DNA from: Symbiodinium natans
Taxonomy: Eukaryota; Sar; Dinophyceae; Suessiales; Symbiodiniaceae
NCBI GenBank assembly: GCA_905221605.1
Contig: CAJNDS010002571.1
Coordinates: 248,501 to 312,500 of the forward strand
DNA length: 64,000 bases
Direction: 5' to 3'
Both the position numbers and the translations under genes were made by a program. The notes below the pieces were generated by a model, which saw only the letters and a list, made by a program, of their open reading frames with translations, was not told the origin of the DNA and did not search any database. Positions 28,937 to 38,043 of the stretch are shown here, one piece after another; position 1 is the stretch's first letter, and the number at the start of each line of letters is the position of its first letter.

Positions 28937-28970
28937 GCCGGCCCCAGGACAGGAAAGGAGGAAAGAGGGT

Positions 28971-29268
28971 TTCGCAAGGGAGGAAGGGCAGAGCAGGTGG
29001 GGTCGGGGGTGACGGGGGGGGGGGGGTGGGGGGGGGGTGGGGGGGGGGCGGTGGGGGGGGGGGGGGGTGGGGGGGGGGGGGGGGGTGGGGGGGGGGGGGG
29101 GGGGGGTGGGGGGGTGGGGGGGGGGGGGTGGGGGGGGGTGATGGGGGGGGTGATGGGGGGGGGGGGGGGGGGGGGTGGGGGGGGGGGGGGGCTGGGGGGG
29201 TGGGGGGGGGGGGGGTGGGGGGGGGGGGGGTGGGGGGGGGGGGGGGTGGGGGGGGGGTGGGGGGGCGT
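28971..29268 (+). repeat. G/T low-complexity tract, about 260 bp
   Basis: Runs of 6-14 G interrupted by single T (occasionally A or C). All + frames read poly-Gly. Extreme G-quadruplex potential. Immediately followed by a C-strand telomeric array. Confidence 0.95.
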
Positions 29269-29307
29269 AAACCCTAAACCCTAAACCCTAAACCCTAAAC
29301 CCCAAAT
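29269..29307 (-). repeat. telomeric array, C-strand
   Basis: Five CCCTAAA units, 55 bp before an acceptor. Confidence 0.95.
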
Positions 29308-29361
29308 GGCACAGCAAAAGCACACACGAAAGCCGGGGCTGAGCCGACCTTTGCCTTTCAG

Positions 29362-29416
29362 GATGCCAAGCTTGCTGAACTCGGACCGTTGCTTGCCAAG
29401 CATTCTGCCTGTTGTG
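29362..29416 (+). CDS. candidate exon sandwiched between arrays
   Basis: Acceptor TTTGCCTTTCAG, frame DAKLAELGPLLAKHSACC, donor G|GTTTTAGGG, the first base of the G-strand array. Both splice sites are good. Product unknown. Confidence 0.55.
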
Positions 29417-29417
29417 G

Positions 29418-29515
29418 TTTTAGGGTTTAGGGTTTAGGGTTTAGGGTTTAGGGTTTAGGGTTTAGGGTTTAGGGTTTAGGGTTTAGGGTTTATAGTTTTT
29501 AGGGTTTAGGGTTTT
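29418..29515 (+). repeat. telomeric array, G-strand
   Basis: About 13 TTTAGGG-like units with two TTTTAGGG and a TTATAG interruption. Confidence 0.97.
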
Positions 29516-29629
29516 ACTCTATGACAGTCTTCCATGAGCTATCAGAGTATCCCTCTTGCTCACTTGTGTGTCCCTTTTTTTCTACTTGGAGCCGGAGGGA
29601 TCCAGAGCTTACGTCTCATGTGGCAAGGC

Positions 29630-29720
29630 TTTAGGGTTGAGGGTTTAGGGTTTGGGTTTAGGGTGTAGGGTGTAGGGTTTAGGGTTTAGGGTTTAGGGTT
29701 GAGGGTTTAGGGTTTAGGGT
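29630..29720 (+). repeat. telomeric array, G-strand
   Basis: Twelve units, including TTGAGGG and TGTAGGG variants. Confidence 0.95.
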
Positions 29721-30154
29721 AACAGGGCTTGGAGGCATTCGTTGCCTTGCCCGCCTCCCTACGCCCGCCCCCGTAGAAGTCGCTCAAAAATCAGGACTGG
29801 TCATCGCCAACTTGGTCCGATTGGCCCACAACTACTCCTGCGATCCGGGGCCACCCGACCTGTGTTGTACCGGGCTTTTGGTCCCACATTGACTTTGCGG
29901 GCATTCGGGGGCTTGCTTGTAGGAGAGGTGCTCGCTGCTTGCTCCAGGTTCTTTTTGGTTGCCTTCACTTGCCTGAAGTCTTGAACGGCGGTCTGTGTCA
30001 ATGTTTGTTGAGCTGGGATGATGCAAATCTCCGTGTCTGATCGAAGCGCAGCAAATCAGCAAGGCTCTTCCTCTGCAAGGAGCCGCACTGGAACGGCGCA
30101 TGGTCCGCCTGGCGCCAGCACATGGGCTCCTGGTCGGACGAGGGTTTTTCATTA

Positions 30155-30247
30155 ATTGCTTAAGAACCCGAAATAGAAAAGCTTCTCCCTTACTAAGGGT
30201 AATGTAGGGAGTCTTATGTTTTTATTCTTTTGGGGTTCTTAAGCAAA
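30155..30247. mobile_element. MITE family B copy 1
   Basis: TTGCTTAAGAACCC at left, GGGGTTCTTAAGCAA at right, with internal TTACTAAGGGTAATGTAGGG. About 93 bp. Other copies: 32765, 37575, 54741. Confidence 0.8.
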
Positions 30248-30691
30248 TAGAAGTTTTGGAACACGGGAATTCCGGATGTCTTGTGGCATGCTTGGTGCGT
30301 ATGTGCCTGCTCCACACCTTTGCCGCCCCCCCCCCCCCCCCCCACACTCTCCCGCGCGCCTTCGATATCTAGTACTCTTTGAGGGTTTGGGGCATGCTGG
30401 GTCTCGGCCCCAGGGCTTCTAAGGCTTATAGTGTGGAACCCAAAGTTCCGTGTCGGTTTTATCCGTTCCTGGAGCAAATCCAGACACCGTGGAGTATAAG
30501 AGAGTTGTTAAAGAACAGGGGGATCCTCAATCCTTCATGTTCCAGTAGCTCTGCAGCAGCATAAAAACCAGTCAGACGTACCCCATCCCTGGAGACACGT
30601 CAGCCCTACACTCTGGACAGTTGCTGTTAGTTATTATAGAGGCTTAATTCCGAGATTCTGAAAAACTGCGGGTCTTTGGAGTTCCTGGCAG

Positions 30692-30790
30692 GGGAGTTCC
30701 GAATGCAAGGAGAAGTGGTGCTCCTGCAGAAGTTTCTGACCGCCCCGCCCGAAGTGTTCGTGGAGTCCGCAGATGATGCGGATTCCTGGC
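30692..30790 (+). CDS. candidate exon, unknown product
   Basis: Acceptor CCTGGCAG, frame EFRMQGEVVLLQKFLTAPPE then VFVESADDADSWLN, running into a C-strand telomeric array. Good coding quality; family unknown. Confidence 0.5.
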
Positions 30791-30796
30791 TGAACT

Positions 30797-30846
30797 CTAA
30801 ACCCTAAACCCTAAACCCTAAACCCTAAACCCTAAACCCTAAACCC
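30797..30846 (-). repeat. telomeric array, C-strand
   Basis: Seven CCCTAAA units. Confidence 0.97.
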
Positions 30847-30848
30847 GG

Positions 30849-31076
30849 CTTCACGAGGATGCTGAAGGAGTCCCGTGCTCGAAGTTTACAAGATCCAAAA
30901 ACCCTGCTTTTGGCAACTCAGGCTTTGCTTTTTTGAAGCTGATGCCTGAGGGGGGCTCTCCTGAAACTCATGTGGAGAACTCTGTTAGAAACTGCAAGCA
31001 GTGCTGTGTTCATGAAAGATACCTTGAATGTAGACTTCCCTCGAGCACTGACTTCAGAAAGTTTATGCTGCAATAA
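30849..31076 (+). CDS. candidate exon or ORF remnant, 75 codons
   Basis: Open frame without Met: LHEDAEGVPCSKFTRSKNPA then FGNSGFAFLKLMPEGGSPET, Cys-containing KQCCVH, ending TAA at 31074. It directly follows a C-strand array. Family unknown. Confidence 0.4.
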   Translation, partial: LHEDAEGVPCSKFTRSKNPAFGNSGFAFLKLMPEGGSPETHVENSVRNCKQCCVHERYLECRLPSSTDFRKFMLQ

Positions 31077-31079
31077 TCT

Positions 31080-32760
31080 TGCAATCAATATCAATTACAC
31101 AGAAACCTGAATCAGGATGTTTGAATTTGGTAAGGGTTCGCATGTTGGGGCCGCTTCTTCTTAGAGGGGATTTGGGGAAAACGTCACATGCAGTTTGGTT
31201 CACAGCAATTCTGTTCCTCGAATTATTGCTGTTTGCTGTGTTGAGGCTCCACGGGACAGAGGCTTGCTTTTTTGCAGTGCAGCATGACCGCCCAAACTCA
31301 ACTCACATGCTGGTTCTACGGCTCACCATTGGTGAAGTTTGCAGATGTGGTCGAAGTTTGGCAGCAGAAGAGTTGCAAGTTTTTGTAGTTGGTCGTGCTA
31401 CGATTATGCGAACAATGGCACGTTCAGGAAGCTGCAGTTTGAAATGAAACGGCACGAACCTTCTCAAAGACGACTCCCTTTCTACGACTCCCTTTCTGAA
31501 AAAGCACCAGCGAAGTCTCCACAAGTTGCTTTCTGCATGTGGAACAGGATGCCGATAGGGCTCTTTTCGAGGTGCAGCTTGCTCCACAGGACTCGGATGC
31601 GAATGTAAGATGCGTAAACACCCACTGCGCACTACTCAGCCAAGGCATATCTAGGCCTCGCGGCCCCGAAAGCTCAAAGTCCTGGAGCCCGCAAGTCCAT
31701 CTGTCGGCCTTAAAGCCCGATGTGCTTTTCGAATTCGTTTACATTCAAGATTGGCAAAGTTCGAGGTCATGTTTGTTTGAGCATCGGTATCACGAGGGGA
31801 ATGGCTACCTGAGGCAGGTAGCCATTCTTGCTAAATGGGGCACTGGCGCAGCAGTAGCTGTGGACGACCACCAGACAGGAAGATGAAATCCAGCCTTGGG
31901 GGTGCCCGTCAGGTCGGGGGCACGGGATCCTCCAACCCGAAACCCCGATTTTTGTCCGCTCTGGTATCCCGATCAATCCTGTGCTAAGGACATCATCTTG
32001 ATCCCAACTTTGCCGGAAGCCCAGTGACGAGAAGAAGCTTAGAAACAGAGGGAAGGGACGATTGGTGATTGTCAACCCTTCTCAGTAATGCGTGCGAATG
32101 TTTGGGCACAGAGGCTTGAGCTGTAACATTGCCAGGATAGTTTTTGGCTTCCCAGATCTTCAGCACAGCACATGCCCAGGTTTTCGAGTCAGGGTCTAAA
32201 TAGCGCTGCATCCTTGATCTACATCAAAGAGTACACTCAGATGACTTGTCAGTGCTGGGGGGGGCAGGCGGCAGGGGTCTGGAAATTCACAACCGCAGCG
32301 GAAGCCCGTATAGGCTGGATGCAGGGCAAGCCACGCAATTCTCGCGATCGCAGGCTTTAGCACCCGAGTCTGTCCCCGGGCTCACCGAGCTTGTAGAAGG
32401 CATGTAACAATGTAACCCCATGTCACACTCGTGGAGATGTCTTGCCTTTGCTCTCCGTGGTGGCTGCCCTGAAACTCCTTCTGTGTGATCTTGTTTGTGT
32501 GTTTGTTTGGGGCAAAGCTATGCGGGCTCAGGGTGGGTCAGGTTTAAGGATCCCCGTGCATGGCTCATGGAGCTCAGGTCACAGCTTGTGTCGAGCTGGT
32601 ACATCTTCCGGCAGGCTGGAGCTCTCAGCCACCATGATGCTGAGTTATTTGGGTCAGAGCCAGAACAACGCAAGGTACAAAAACAACAGCAAACGAAGGG
32701 CAGCGACCGACGTGCTGAGCACGGGGAAATCACAAGAAACAAATGCCACATGCCACCTAC
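31080..32760. other. no convincing gene; perfect 12-bp hairpin at 31800-31826
   Basis: ORFs of 70-122 codons overlap on both strands without motifs. AATGGCTACCTG/CAGGTAGCCATT with a 3-nt loop lies at 31800-31826. Only this hairpin and the absence of telomeric arrays stand out. Confidence 0.35.
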
Positions 32761-32764
32761 CTCA

Positions 32765-32872
32765 CTACTAATTGCTTAAGAAACCCCCCCAAAAAAAAAA
32801 AAAAATGTTATTCCTTATAAGGGTAATATAGGGAATGTGATTTCTTATTCTTCTGGGGTTCTTAACCAGTAC
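32765..32872. mobile_element. MITE family B copy 2
   Basis: CTACTAATTGCTTAAGAAAC then CCCC at left, GGGGTTCTTAACCAGTA at right, internal TTATAAGGGTAATATAGGGA. The left part has expanded C and A runs. Confidence 0.75.
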
Positions 32873-33027
32873 CTCATCATACTTATCGAAGCTTCAGGTG
32901 CCTCAAAGCTGTCCGCGGCACATGCTCCAGCGTCTTTGCTGCACATGCCTGCCATTTGCGCCCCCCCTTTTTTATTGACAGAGCCCCAGGTTCTTGTTCC
33001 GAACTTTCTCCTGCTGAGGAAACTATA

Positions 33028-33093
33028 GGTTTGGGGTTTAGGGTTTAGGGTTTAGGGTTTAGGGTTTAGGGTTTAGGGTTTAGGGTTTAGGGT
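33028..33093 (+). repeat. telomeric array, G-strand
   Basis: Nine TTTAGGG units after a TTTGGGG. Confidence 0.97.
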
Positions 33094-33200
33094 GTTCATG
33101 TTTGGGTGGTGTTTCTTGGCGTATGGGCAAAGTCAGTACTTAAGGCTTCTGGTGCCCAGCAGTGACCCGGGGCTTGGGCCCGAGACCTAAGCTCCAAACT

Positions 33201-33264
33201 TTAGGGTTCTGGGTTTAGGGTTTGGGGTTCGGGGTTTGGGGTTTAGGGTTTAGGGTTTAGGGTG
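33201..33264 (+). repeat. telomeric array, G-strand, degenerate
   Basis: TTCTGGG, TTTGGGG, TTCGGGG and TTTAGGG units. Confidence 0.9.
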
Positions 33265-33521
33265 TGAACCCTAGTTGTAGAAGCGTCTTTCGTTGCGGTC
33301 TCGTGGTGTTGCGCATGCCATGCTGCAGCAGTCATGAAGCAAGGGGGAAGCGCGTTATTGCAGAGGCGTCTCCTAATCTTCTGCTTTTTGAGGCCCCGGT
33401 TGTGGGCTCCGATGATACGAATGCTATCAAGCCCAGGTGCAGACGTTTTGGATTTCAGGCTTTTGGGGCTGAGAGGCCCAACAAAAGGAGTCGAAGAATG
33501 ACTGCAGGAAGCTTAGCTTGA
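33264..33521 (+). CDS. weak coding candidate
   Basis: The 85-codon frame includes EARGKRVIAEASPNLLLFEA then PVVGSDDTNAIK, ending in a basic RRFGFQAFGAERPNKRSRR tail. Internal boundaries are unclear; no family recognised. Confidence 0.25.
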   Translation: MNPSCRSVFRCGLVVLRMPCCSSHEARGKRVIAEASPNLLLFEAPVVGSDDTNAIKPRCRRFGFQAFGAERPNKRSRRMTAGSLA

Positions 33522-33892
33522 TCCTGGGGCTCCATACTAAACCGAGCGCAACGTTACAAGCACCTGCAGCACCACAGCTGCAACCAAGGCCTTCTTAGCT
33601 GATATCTTCACGGCACCACAAGCCTTCAAAGCCTGCAGCCCTCGGTTGCTAAGTTGGCTGAAGCATCTTGAAAGCAAGCGTGCCGCGCACGTGTTCCTCT
33701 TCGCGGACCACTTGTGCCGTTGCGGCATCGTTCTATGTTGGGCTGTTGATTGAGGAGGTCTGCGGTTGTAATTCAGCGTAATTCAGTGTAAGCGCCGACG
33801 CCGACCTGGAGTTCAGGATGGGTTTGAGGTTGGGAGGTCATGGGCATTTGGGTTTTTTCGGCTATGTTTGGGCCTTGAGAGGTTTAAGGGCT

Positions 33893-33940
33893 TCAGGGTT
33901 TAGGGTTTAGGGTTCAGGGTTTCGGGTTTCGGGTTTCGTT
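33893..33940 (+). repeat. telomeric array, G-strand, TTTCGGG variants
   Basis: TTTAGGG, TTCAGGG and three TTTCGGG units. Confidence 0.9.
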
Positions 33941-34455
33941 TAAGGGTTCCCAAGGCCTGCCTGGCTTGCAGATCCCAAGTGGACGGGGTGGCCGGGAAGG
34001 GGGAAAGTATGCCGATGCAAACCTCAGACCTTCGACCAAGGTGAAGAGTTATCCCTCTAGAATTGTAGCATAAGAGCCCCAAAACCAGACTTTAATTATT
34101 AGGTCCCCTAGATTAGAGCGGGCATATCTACAGCAAAACTACGTCACTACATTCAAGGCCTACAGGTGCAAATTGGAAGCTTGCAATTGGAGCTTTGGGC
34201 CATCATTTGACGGGGTGGTTCAGGGATTGATCGGGCCCTTGCGGGTTTGTCTTCTGTTTAGACCGGGGGGAGGGGTGGAAGCGAAAACTAGAAATTTGCA
34301 GACGGTTCCTGGAAGCTGCGAATAATAGGCTTGCTTCGAACATGCTTCTGCAGTTGTAAGTGAACGTTCTGTGAAGTATAGCAAGTTGTGAAGTGTGCAT
34401 CCTGGTCACAAGGCCTGCGTTCTGTACTACAACCCAAAATCGTGAGTATGATCAC

Positions 34456-34492
34456 CCTGTACCCTAAGCCTAAACCCTAAACCCTAAACCCG
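34456..34492 (-). repeat. telomeric array, C-strand
   Basis: Five CCCTAAA-like units ending in CCCGCGAG. Confidence 0.92.
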
Positions 34493-34496
34493 CGAG

Positions 34497-34560
34497 CCTC
34501 GACCGTTGAATTTAGAGAGCACATGCAGCGCCTCGTGGCCCAAGGATCAGCCTGAGGCCA
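34497..34560 (+). CDS. candidate exon sandwiched between arrays
   Basis: The frame reads RASTVEFREHMQRLVAQGSA before a TGA. The array-bounded segment is 98 bp, and the downstream array begins GCTTAGGG. Possibly upstream part of the GT47 B locus, but unrecognised. Confidence 0.4.
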
Positions 34561-34589
34561 GGCACGTCACAGCGATTCTGGACCAGGGC

Positions 34590-34620
34590 TTAGGGTTTAG
34601 GGGTTTAGGGTTCAGGGTTG
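34590..34620 (+). repeat. telomeric array, G-strand
   Basis: GCTTAGGG then TTTAGGGG, TTTAGGG and TTCAGGG. Confidence 0.9.
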
Positions 34621-34819
34621 TATGTCCGCCGAAATCGGCATCCTTTCGTCAAATCAAGACCAAAGGGGGGCCGCTGGGCCATCCCCCCAATCCGAATGTC
34701 ACAGCACAAGCCCTAGAACTAGGCCCGACATGTGGCAACATCTTCTGCGGCCATCTTTATAAGACCTTTCTAAGGGAAGCAGTCGTTAGCTGAGACCTTC
34801 AAGGGAAAGGTCCTGAGTT

Positions 34820-34933
34820 GATGTCAAGTTGATATCTGCGCTACTTCACATGCACTGGGAACCTTGGGTTTTTGCTGAGAGTGTGGGTCGGCAGATGCTC
34901 ATCAGCTTTGAGAAGTACAAGGTCCCATTGGGG
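34820..34933 (+). CDS. candidate exon before G-strand array
   Basis: The frame reads DVKLISALLHMHWEPWVFAE then SVGRQMLISFEKYKVPLG, followed by GGTTTAGAGTTTAGGG. Good coding quality, aromatic-rich. It may be an N-terminal exon of GT47 copy B; not proven. Confidence 0.45.
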
Positions 34934-35040
34934 GTTTAGAGTTTAGGGTTAGGGTTTAGGGTTTAGAGTTCAGGATTTAGGGTCTAGGGTGTAGGGTTTA
35001 GAGTTCAGGATTTAGGGTCTAGGGTTTAGGGTTTAGGTCA
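34934..35040 (+). repeat. telomeric array, G-strand, with 28-bp higher-order duplication
   Basis: TTTAGAG, TTCAGGAT, TTTAGGG and TCTAGGG units; the block TTTAGAGTTCAGGATTTAGG followed by GTCTAGGG occurs twice. Confidence 0.92.
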
Positions 35041-35418
35041 AGAAATTGAACCTCCCTTTTTCTTTTCATTGGTGTGTGAAGGCATCTGCATGATGTGAGT
35101 CTTTTGACATTTGGGACTGCCCGCATTACCCCTACGCTCTTGTCGACTTCTGCATCTGTACTTATGCAAGAACACCGACAAAGCTTCAAACCCTGCAAGC
35201 AGCTACGTAAACCCAAACCGTACAAACATCTTCAAACCCAAGACCCTACTGAAAGCCAAAACCCCCTGCAGGCAGAATGACATGGGCGGGCTGACCCTTC
35301 TCCAAAAGTTCTGGGAATGGGTTTGGGTGCCGGGTTCTTCAGTAGTACTGAGTAGGAGTCGTTAGCGTTCTGCCTAGTCAAACGTCAAGGTTGAGATGGC
35401 AGGAGTGGTGTTTGAGCT

Positions 35419-35472
35419 AGCCCTAAACCCTAAGCCCTGAACCCTGAACCCTGAACCCTGAACCCTAAGGCA
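35419..35472 (-). repeat. telomeric array, C-strand, CCCTGAA block
   Basis: CCCTAAA flanking four consecutive CCCTGAA units. Confidence 0.93.
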
Positions 35473-35784
35473 CCTTAGCAATTGTCTTTTCAAACTCAGG
35501 TCTGTAGTCGGAAGCGGTTTAACAACCATTGGATCGGGGGACCTACGAACTGAGGCCGGCATCTATACCCCACGAGTCTAAACTGGCTCAGCTATAGAGG
35601 TTTGCAAGGATTTCTTGCCTCCTGATGCATGAAGCACAGGGACAGCGAAACCTGACTTTAGAAGAGGAAGCGGCCTATGCCGAAGGCCGCAAGTCTCAAA
35701 ACCCCCAAGGGGCCCTGCGCCATCCTTCAAGAAAGAACCAGTACTGAACGCACAGAAGGAAACGGAAGACAATGTGCACAGAAT

Positions 35785-35877
35785 CCCTAAACCCTAAACC
35801 CTAAACCCTAAACCCTAAACCCTAAACCCTAAACCCTAAACCCTAAACCCTAAACCCTAAACCCTAAACCCTAAACC
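35785..35877 (-). repeat. telomeric array, C-strand
   Basis: Thirteen perfect CCCTAAA units, ending CCGAG just before an exon. Confidence 0.97.
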
Positions 35878-35879
35878 GA

Positions 35880-35954
35880 GGAACTGCATGCCAGCACTTC
35901 GCCCAGCGGCCCGGTCTCTGCAGATTCGAACTTTTTTTTGGGGCTCGGGTACTA
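35880..35954 (+). CDS. candidate exon sandwiched between arrays
   Basis: Acceptor CCGAG after the array, frame ELHASTSPSGPVSADSNFFL then GLGY, and the donor would be G|GTTCAGGG at 35955. The segment is 78 bp between arrays. Confidence 0.35.
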
Positions 35955-35992
35955 GGGTTCAGGGTTTGGGGTTTAGGGTTTCGGGCTCAGGG
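35955..35992 (+). repeat. telomeric array, G-strand
   Basis: TTCAGGG, TTTGGGG, TTTAGGG and TTTCGGG units. Confidence 0.9.
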
Positions 35993-36340
35993 CGAATTTT
36001 TTCCAGTAATGTAGTTGTTCGCAAGGCATGGGGGCGAGGAGGACCTCCCCCGGATCCTGATCCTAAGGAGGTATCAGTATACGTGCACCGTGTTGTGCCG
36101 CTTCTGCTTCTTGATTCTCCGGACTCCGGACTCCGGACCATCCCCCCCCCCCAAAGCAAAGCTCTGTGGGACTTTAGTGTATAGATTCGCTTCATGCTCG
36201 ATACACCACTCATACCACAACTCCCATAAGACCCCCAAAGGCCCCCCGAATCCTTGACTAATGCCTGCATAGAGACCTCCATGGGTCCCTTCTGGAGTCA
36301 ACCCGTTCCAGCGGCTGATTTTGACACTTTTTCGTTTCAG

Positions 36341-36433
36341 CCCTTAAGGACAACATCTTCATCTCGCATGGCACTGAGAGGATGTCACCAGCTCATATAG
36401 CAATGCCGGAGTCTCAGGCACAACCTCCTAGAG
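36341..36433 (+). CDS. candidate exon, possibly N-terminal GT47 copy B
   Basis: Acceptor TTTTCGTTTCAG, phase-2 frame LKDNIFISHGTERMSPAHIA then MPESQAQPPR, donor AGAG|GTGGAT. D-N/H-I-F-I/V-S is a pattern seen in the N-terminal half of exostosins (DHxFV), so it may belong to the gene whose C-terminal half starts at 39528. 93 bp with two clear splice sites. Confidence 0.45.
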
Positions 36434-36808
36434 GTGGATGAAGCGGGGTTGGGGTGTTTGGCGGCTGGGTGGGGGGGGAGTGCTCCTAAGTCAGTGGCCG
36501 AAACGGCGCGATCTTCTGCTCGAAGTGTTGTCAAGCTGCGCACTGTGTCGGCTAGGCAGCTCTGTGATGTGAGACCTCGCGCAACGTGCCCCTCACAGAG
36601 TGTAATTGTCTTGGGGGTCGTTTGCTGGCAGAGGGTTGTTGGCGGTTCCAGTCTTCCAGGGTTTTGACAGCAAGCCCCCGAGTCTCTGCGACATGACGTC
36701 GCCAGGTGCCGCGGGTTCAGTGGAGCTCCACATGAAAGAATCGCATTCCCACACGATTGAAGATGCAGCCCCTGCTAGGATCCGAACCACGTCAGAACCC
36801 AACGACAC

Positions 36809-37018
36809 GTGTCTACGTACTCGTACTACGTAGTCCCACATGATGTTGGCCCCGAGTGCTTTGTGGCCAAAGGCCCTCGATTGTGGCAGAACCGGAGCTT
36901 CAACCATCGGTTATCCTTCCTGCGGACGAGAACCGCGACGTTTTCCTCTTCTATGGTGACCCCGTGGCTGCACTCTGCATGGGGATGGAAGGCTCCGGGC
37001 AAGGGTCCCCACCACAGG
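36809..37018 (+). CDS. candidate exons, possibly N-terminal GT47 copy B
   Basis: Two overlapping open frames look coding. The first contains SYYVVPHDVGPECFVAK (about 36818-36871), similar to the FxVP segment of exostosins. The second contains PSIVAEPELQPSVILPADEN then RDVFLFYGDPVAALCMG (about 36876-36983), similar to the PxxDxVxP...R..LxFFxG segment. The frame change could be a short intron or a frameshift. The order fits an exostosin N-terminal half. Confidence 0.4.
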
Positions 37019-37073
37019 GCGGGAAGGGGGGAGATCTTCAACAAGTATAAGTTCCAGCCAGAAGCCATTTTCA

Positions 37074-37132
37074 ATAATAATAAGAATACTAATATATTAT
37101 TACTATTATTATAATTTTTTGTTATTATATAT
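37074..37132 (+). repeat. AAT/ATT microsatellite
   Basis: Imperfect AATA/TTATTA run, partly self-complementary. Confidence 0.85.
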
Positions 37133-37276
37133 GAACCTAAACCTCGTCCCTTTCTACCCAAACCGCTACTCCATGATCCCTTGTTTTCTCCGGACCCTGG
37201 GCTCTCCAGCTCCCTGACTTCCGGCATCCCTTGCCGATGTTTCGAGGACTTCGGGAATAGGAAAAATGCATCTCGG

Positions 37277-37387
37277 CCTAAACCCTAAACCCTCAACCCT
37301 CAACCCTCAACCCTCAACCCTAAACCCTAAACCCTAAACCCTAAACCCTAAACCCTAAACCCTAAACCCTAAACCCTAAACCCTAAC
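37277..37387 (-). repeat. telomeric array, C-strand, CCCTCAA block
   Basis: Four CCCTCAA units then about ten CCCTAAA units. Confidence 0.97.
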
Positions 37388-37574
37388 TAAATCACATGAT
37401 TCCTGCTTGCATCCATCCCCCATCGACTTCTCTGAAGCACGGTGAAGGATTGCTGAAGGTCCGAACATGACAACTCCCTGATCCCCCCCCGAAGAGGGTT
37501 TTAAAGCGTCCTGAGGAGACGACCGACTGCTGTCATCCTGTACGACAGCACTTCTACGTGCCTCAGCCTGGAAG

Positions 37575-37683
37575 CTACTAAGTGCTTAAGAAAGCCGAAA
37601 AGTAAAAAAAAACATATTTTTCCTTATTAAGGGTAATATAGGGATTATCATATTTCATTCTTCTGGGCTTCTTAAGCAAATAG
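37575..37683. mobile_element. MITE family B copy 3
   Basis: CTACTAAGTGCTTAAGAAAG at left, CTTCTTAAGCAAATAG at right, internal TTATTAAGGGTAATATAGGG. Confidence 0.8.
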
Positions 37684-37793
37684 CAGGAATAGAGTGAGGA
37701 GAATGTCACGGTCGAAGGCTAAAGGCTTTGGAGGAGTTGGTGCCTTGGGAGTCGGTGGCCTGCGCTTCAAGCCTTGAGAAAAACCGAACCCTA

Positions 37794-37882
37794 CCAGGAT
37801 GGGTTGTTAGGCCTTAGAATCCCCATAATGAACCCTATAACGGGCCTTTAAAGGTATTCTAGGGTGTAATCGCCCGTCCTGG
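37794..37882. mobile_element. MITE family D copy 1
   Basis: CCAGGATGGG...CCCGTCCTGG inverted ends, 89 bp, internal TTAGAATCCCCATAATGAAC then CCTATAA. Closely matches copy 2 (40571). Confidence 0.8.
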
Positions 37883-37996
37883 AAAGCGACCATGTGAAAG
37901 TACACCCTTACCCTCGGAGTTCGCCTTGGAAACCCCGAAGTCCTACAGCCCTAAGTATGGTTTGTTCAGAGCCCTCAATCACAAACTTTCGATAGA

Positions 37997-38043
37997 CCCT
38001 AAACCCTAAACCCTAAACCCTAAACCCTAAACCCTAAACCCTA
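37997..38043 (-). repeat. telomeric array, C-strand
   Basis: Six to seven CCCTAAA units. Confidence 0.95.

Noticed and set aside
28747-29284. 176- and 95-codon glycine-rich ORFs
   Set aside because: They are translations of the G/T low-complexity tract.
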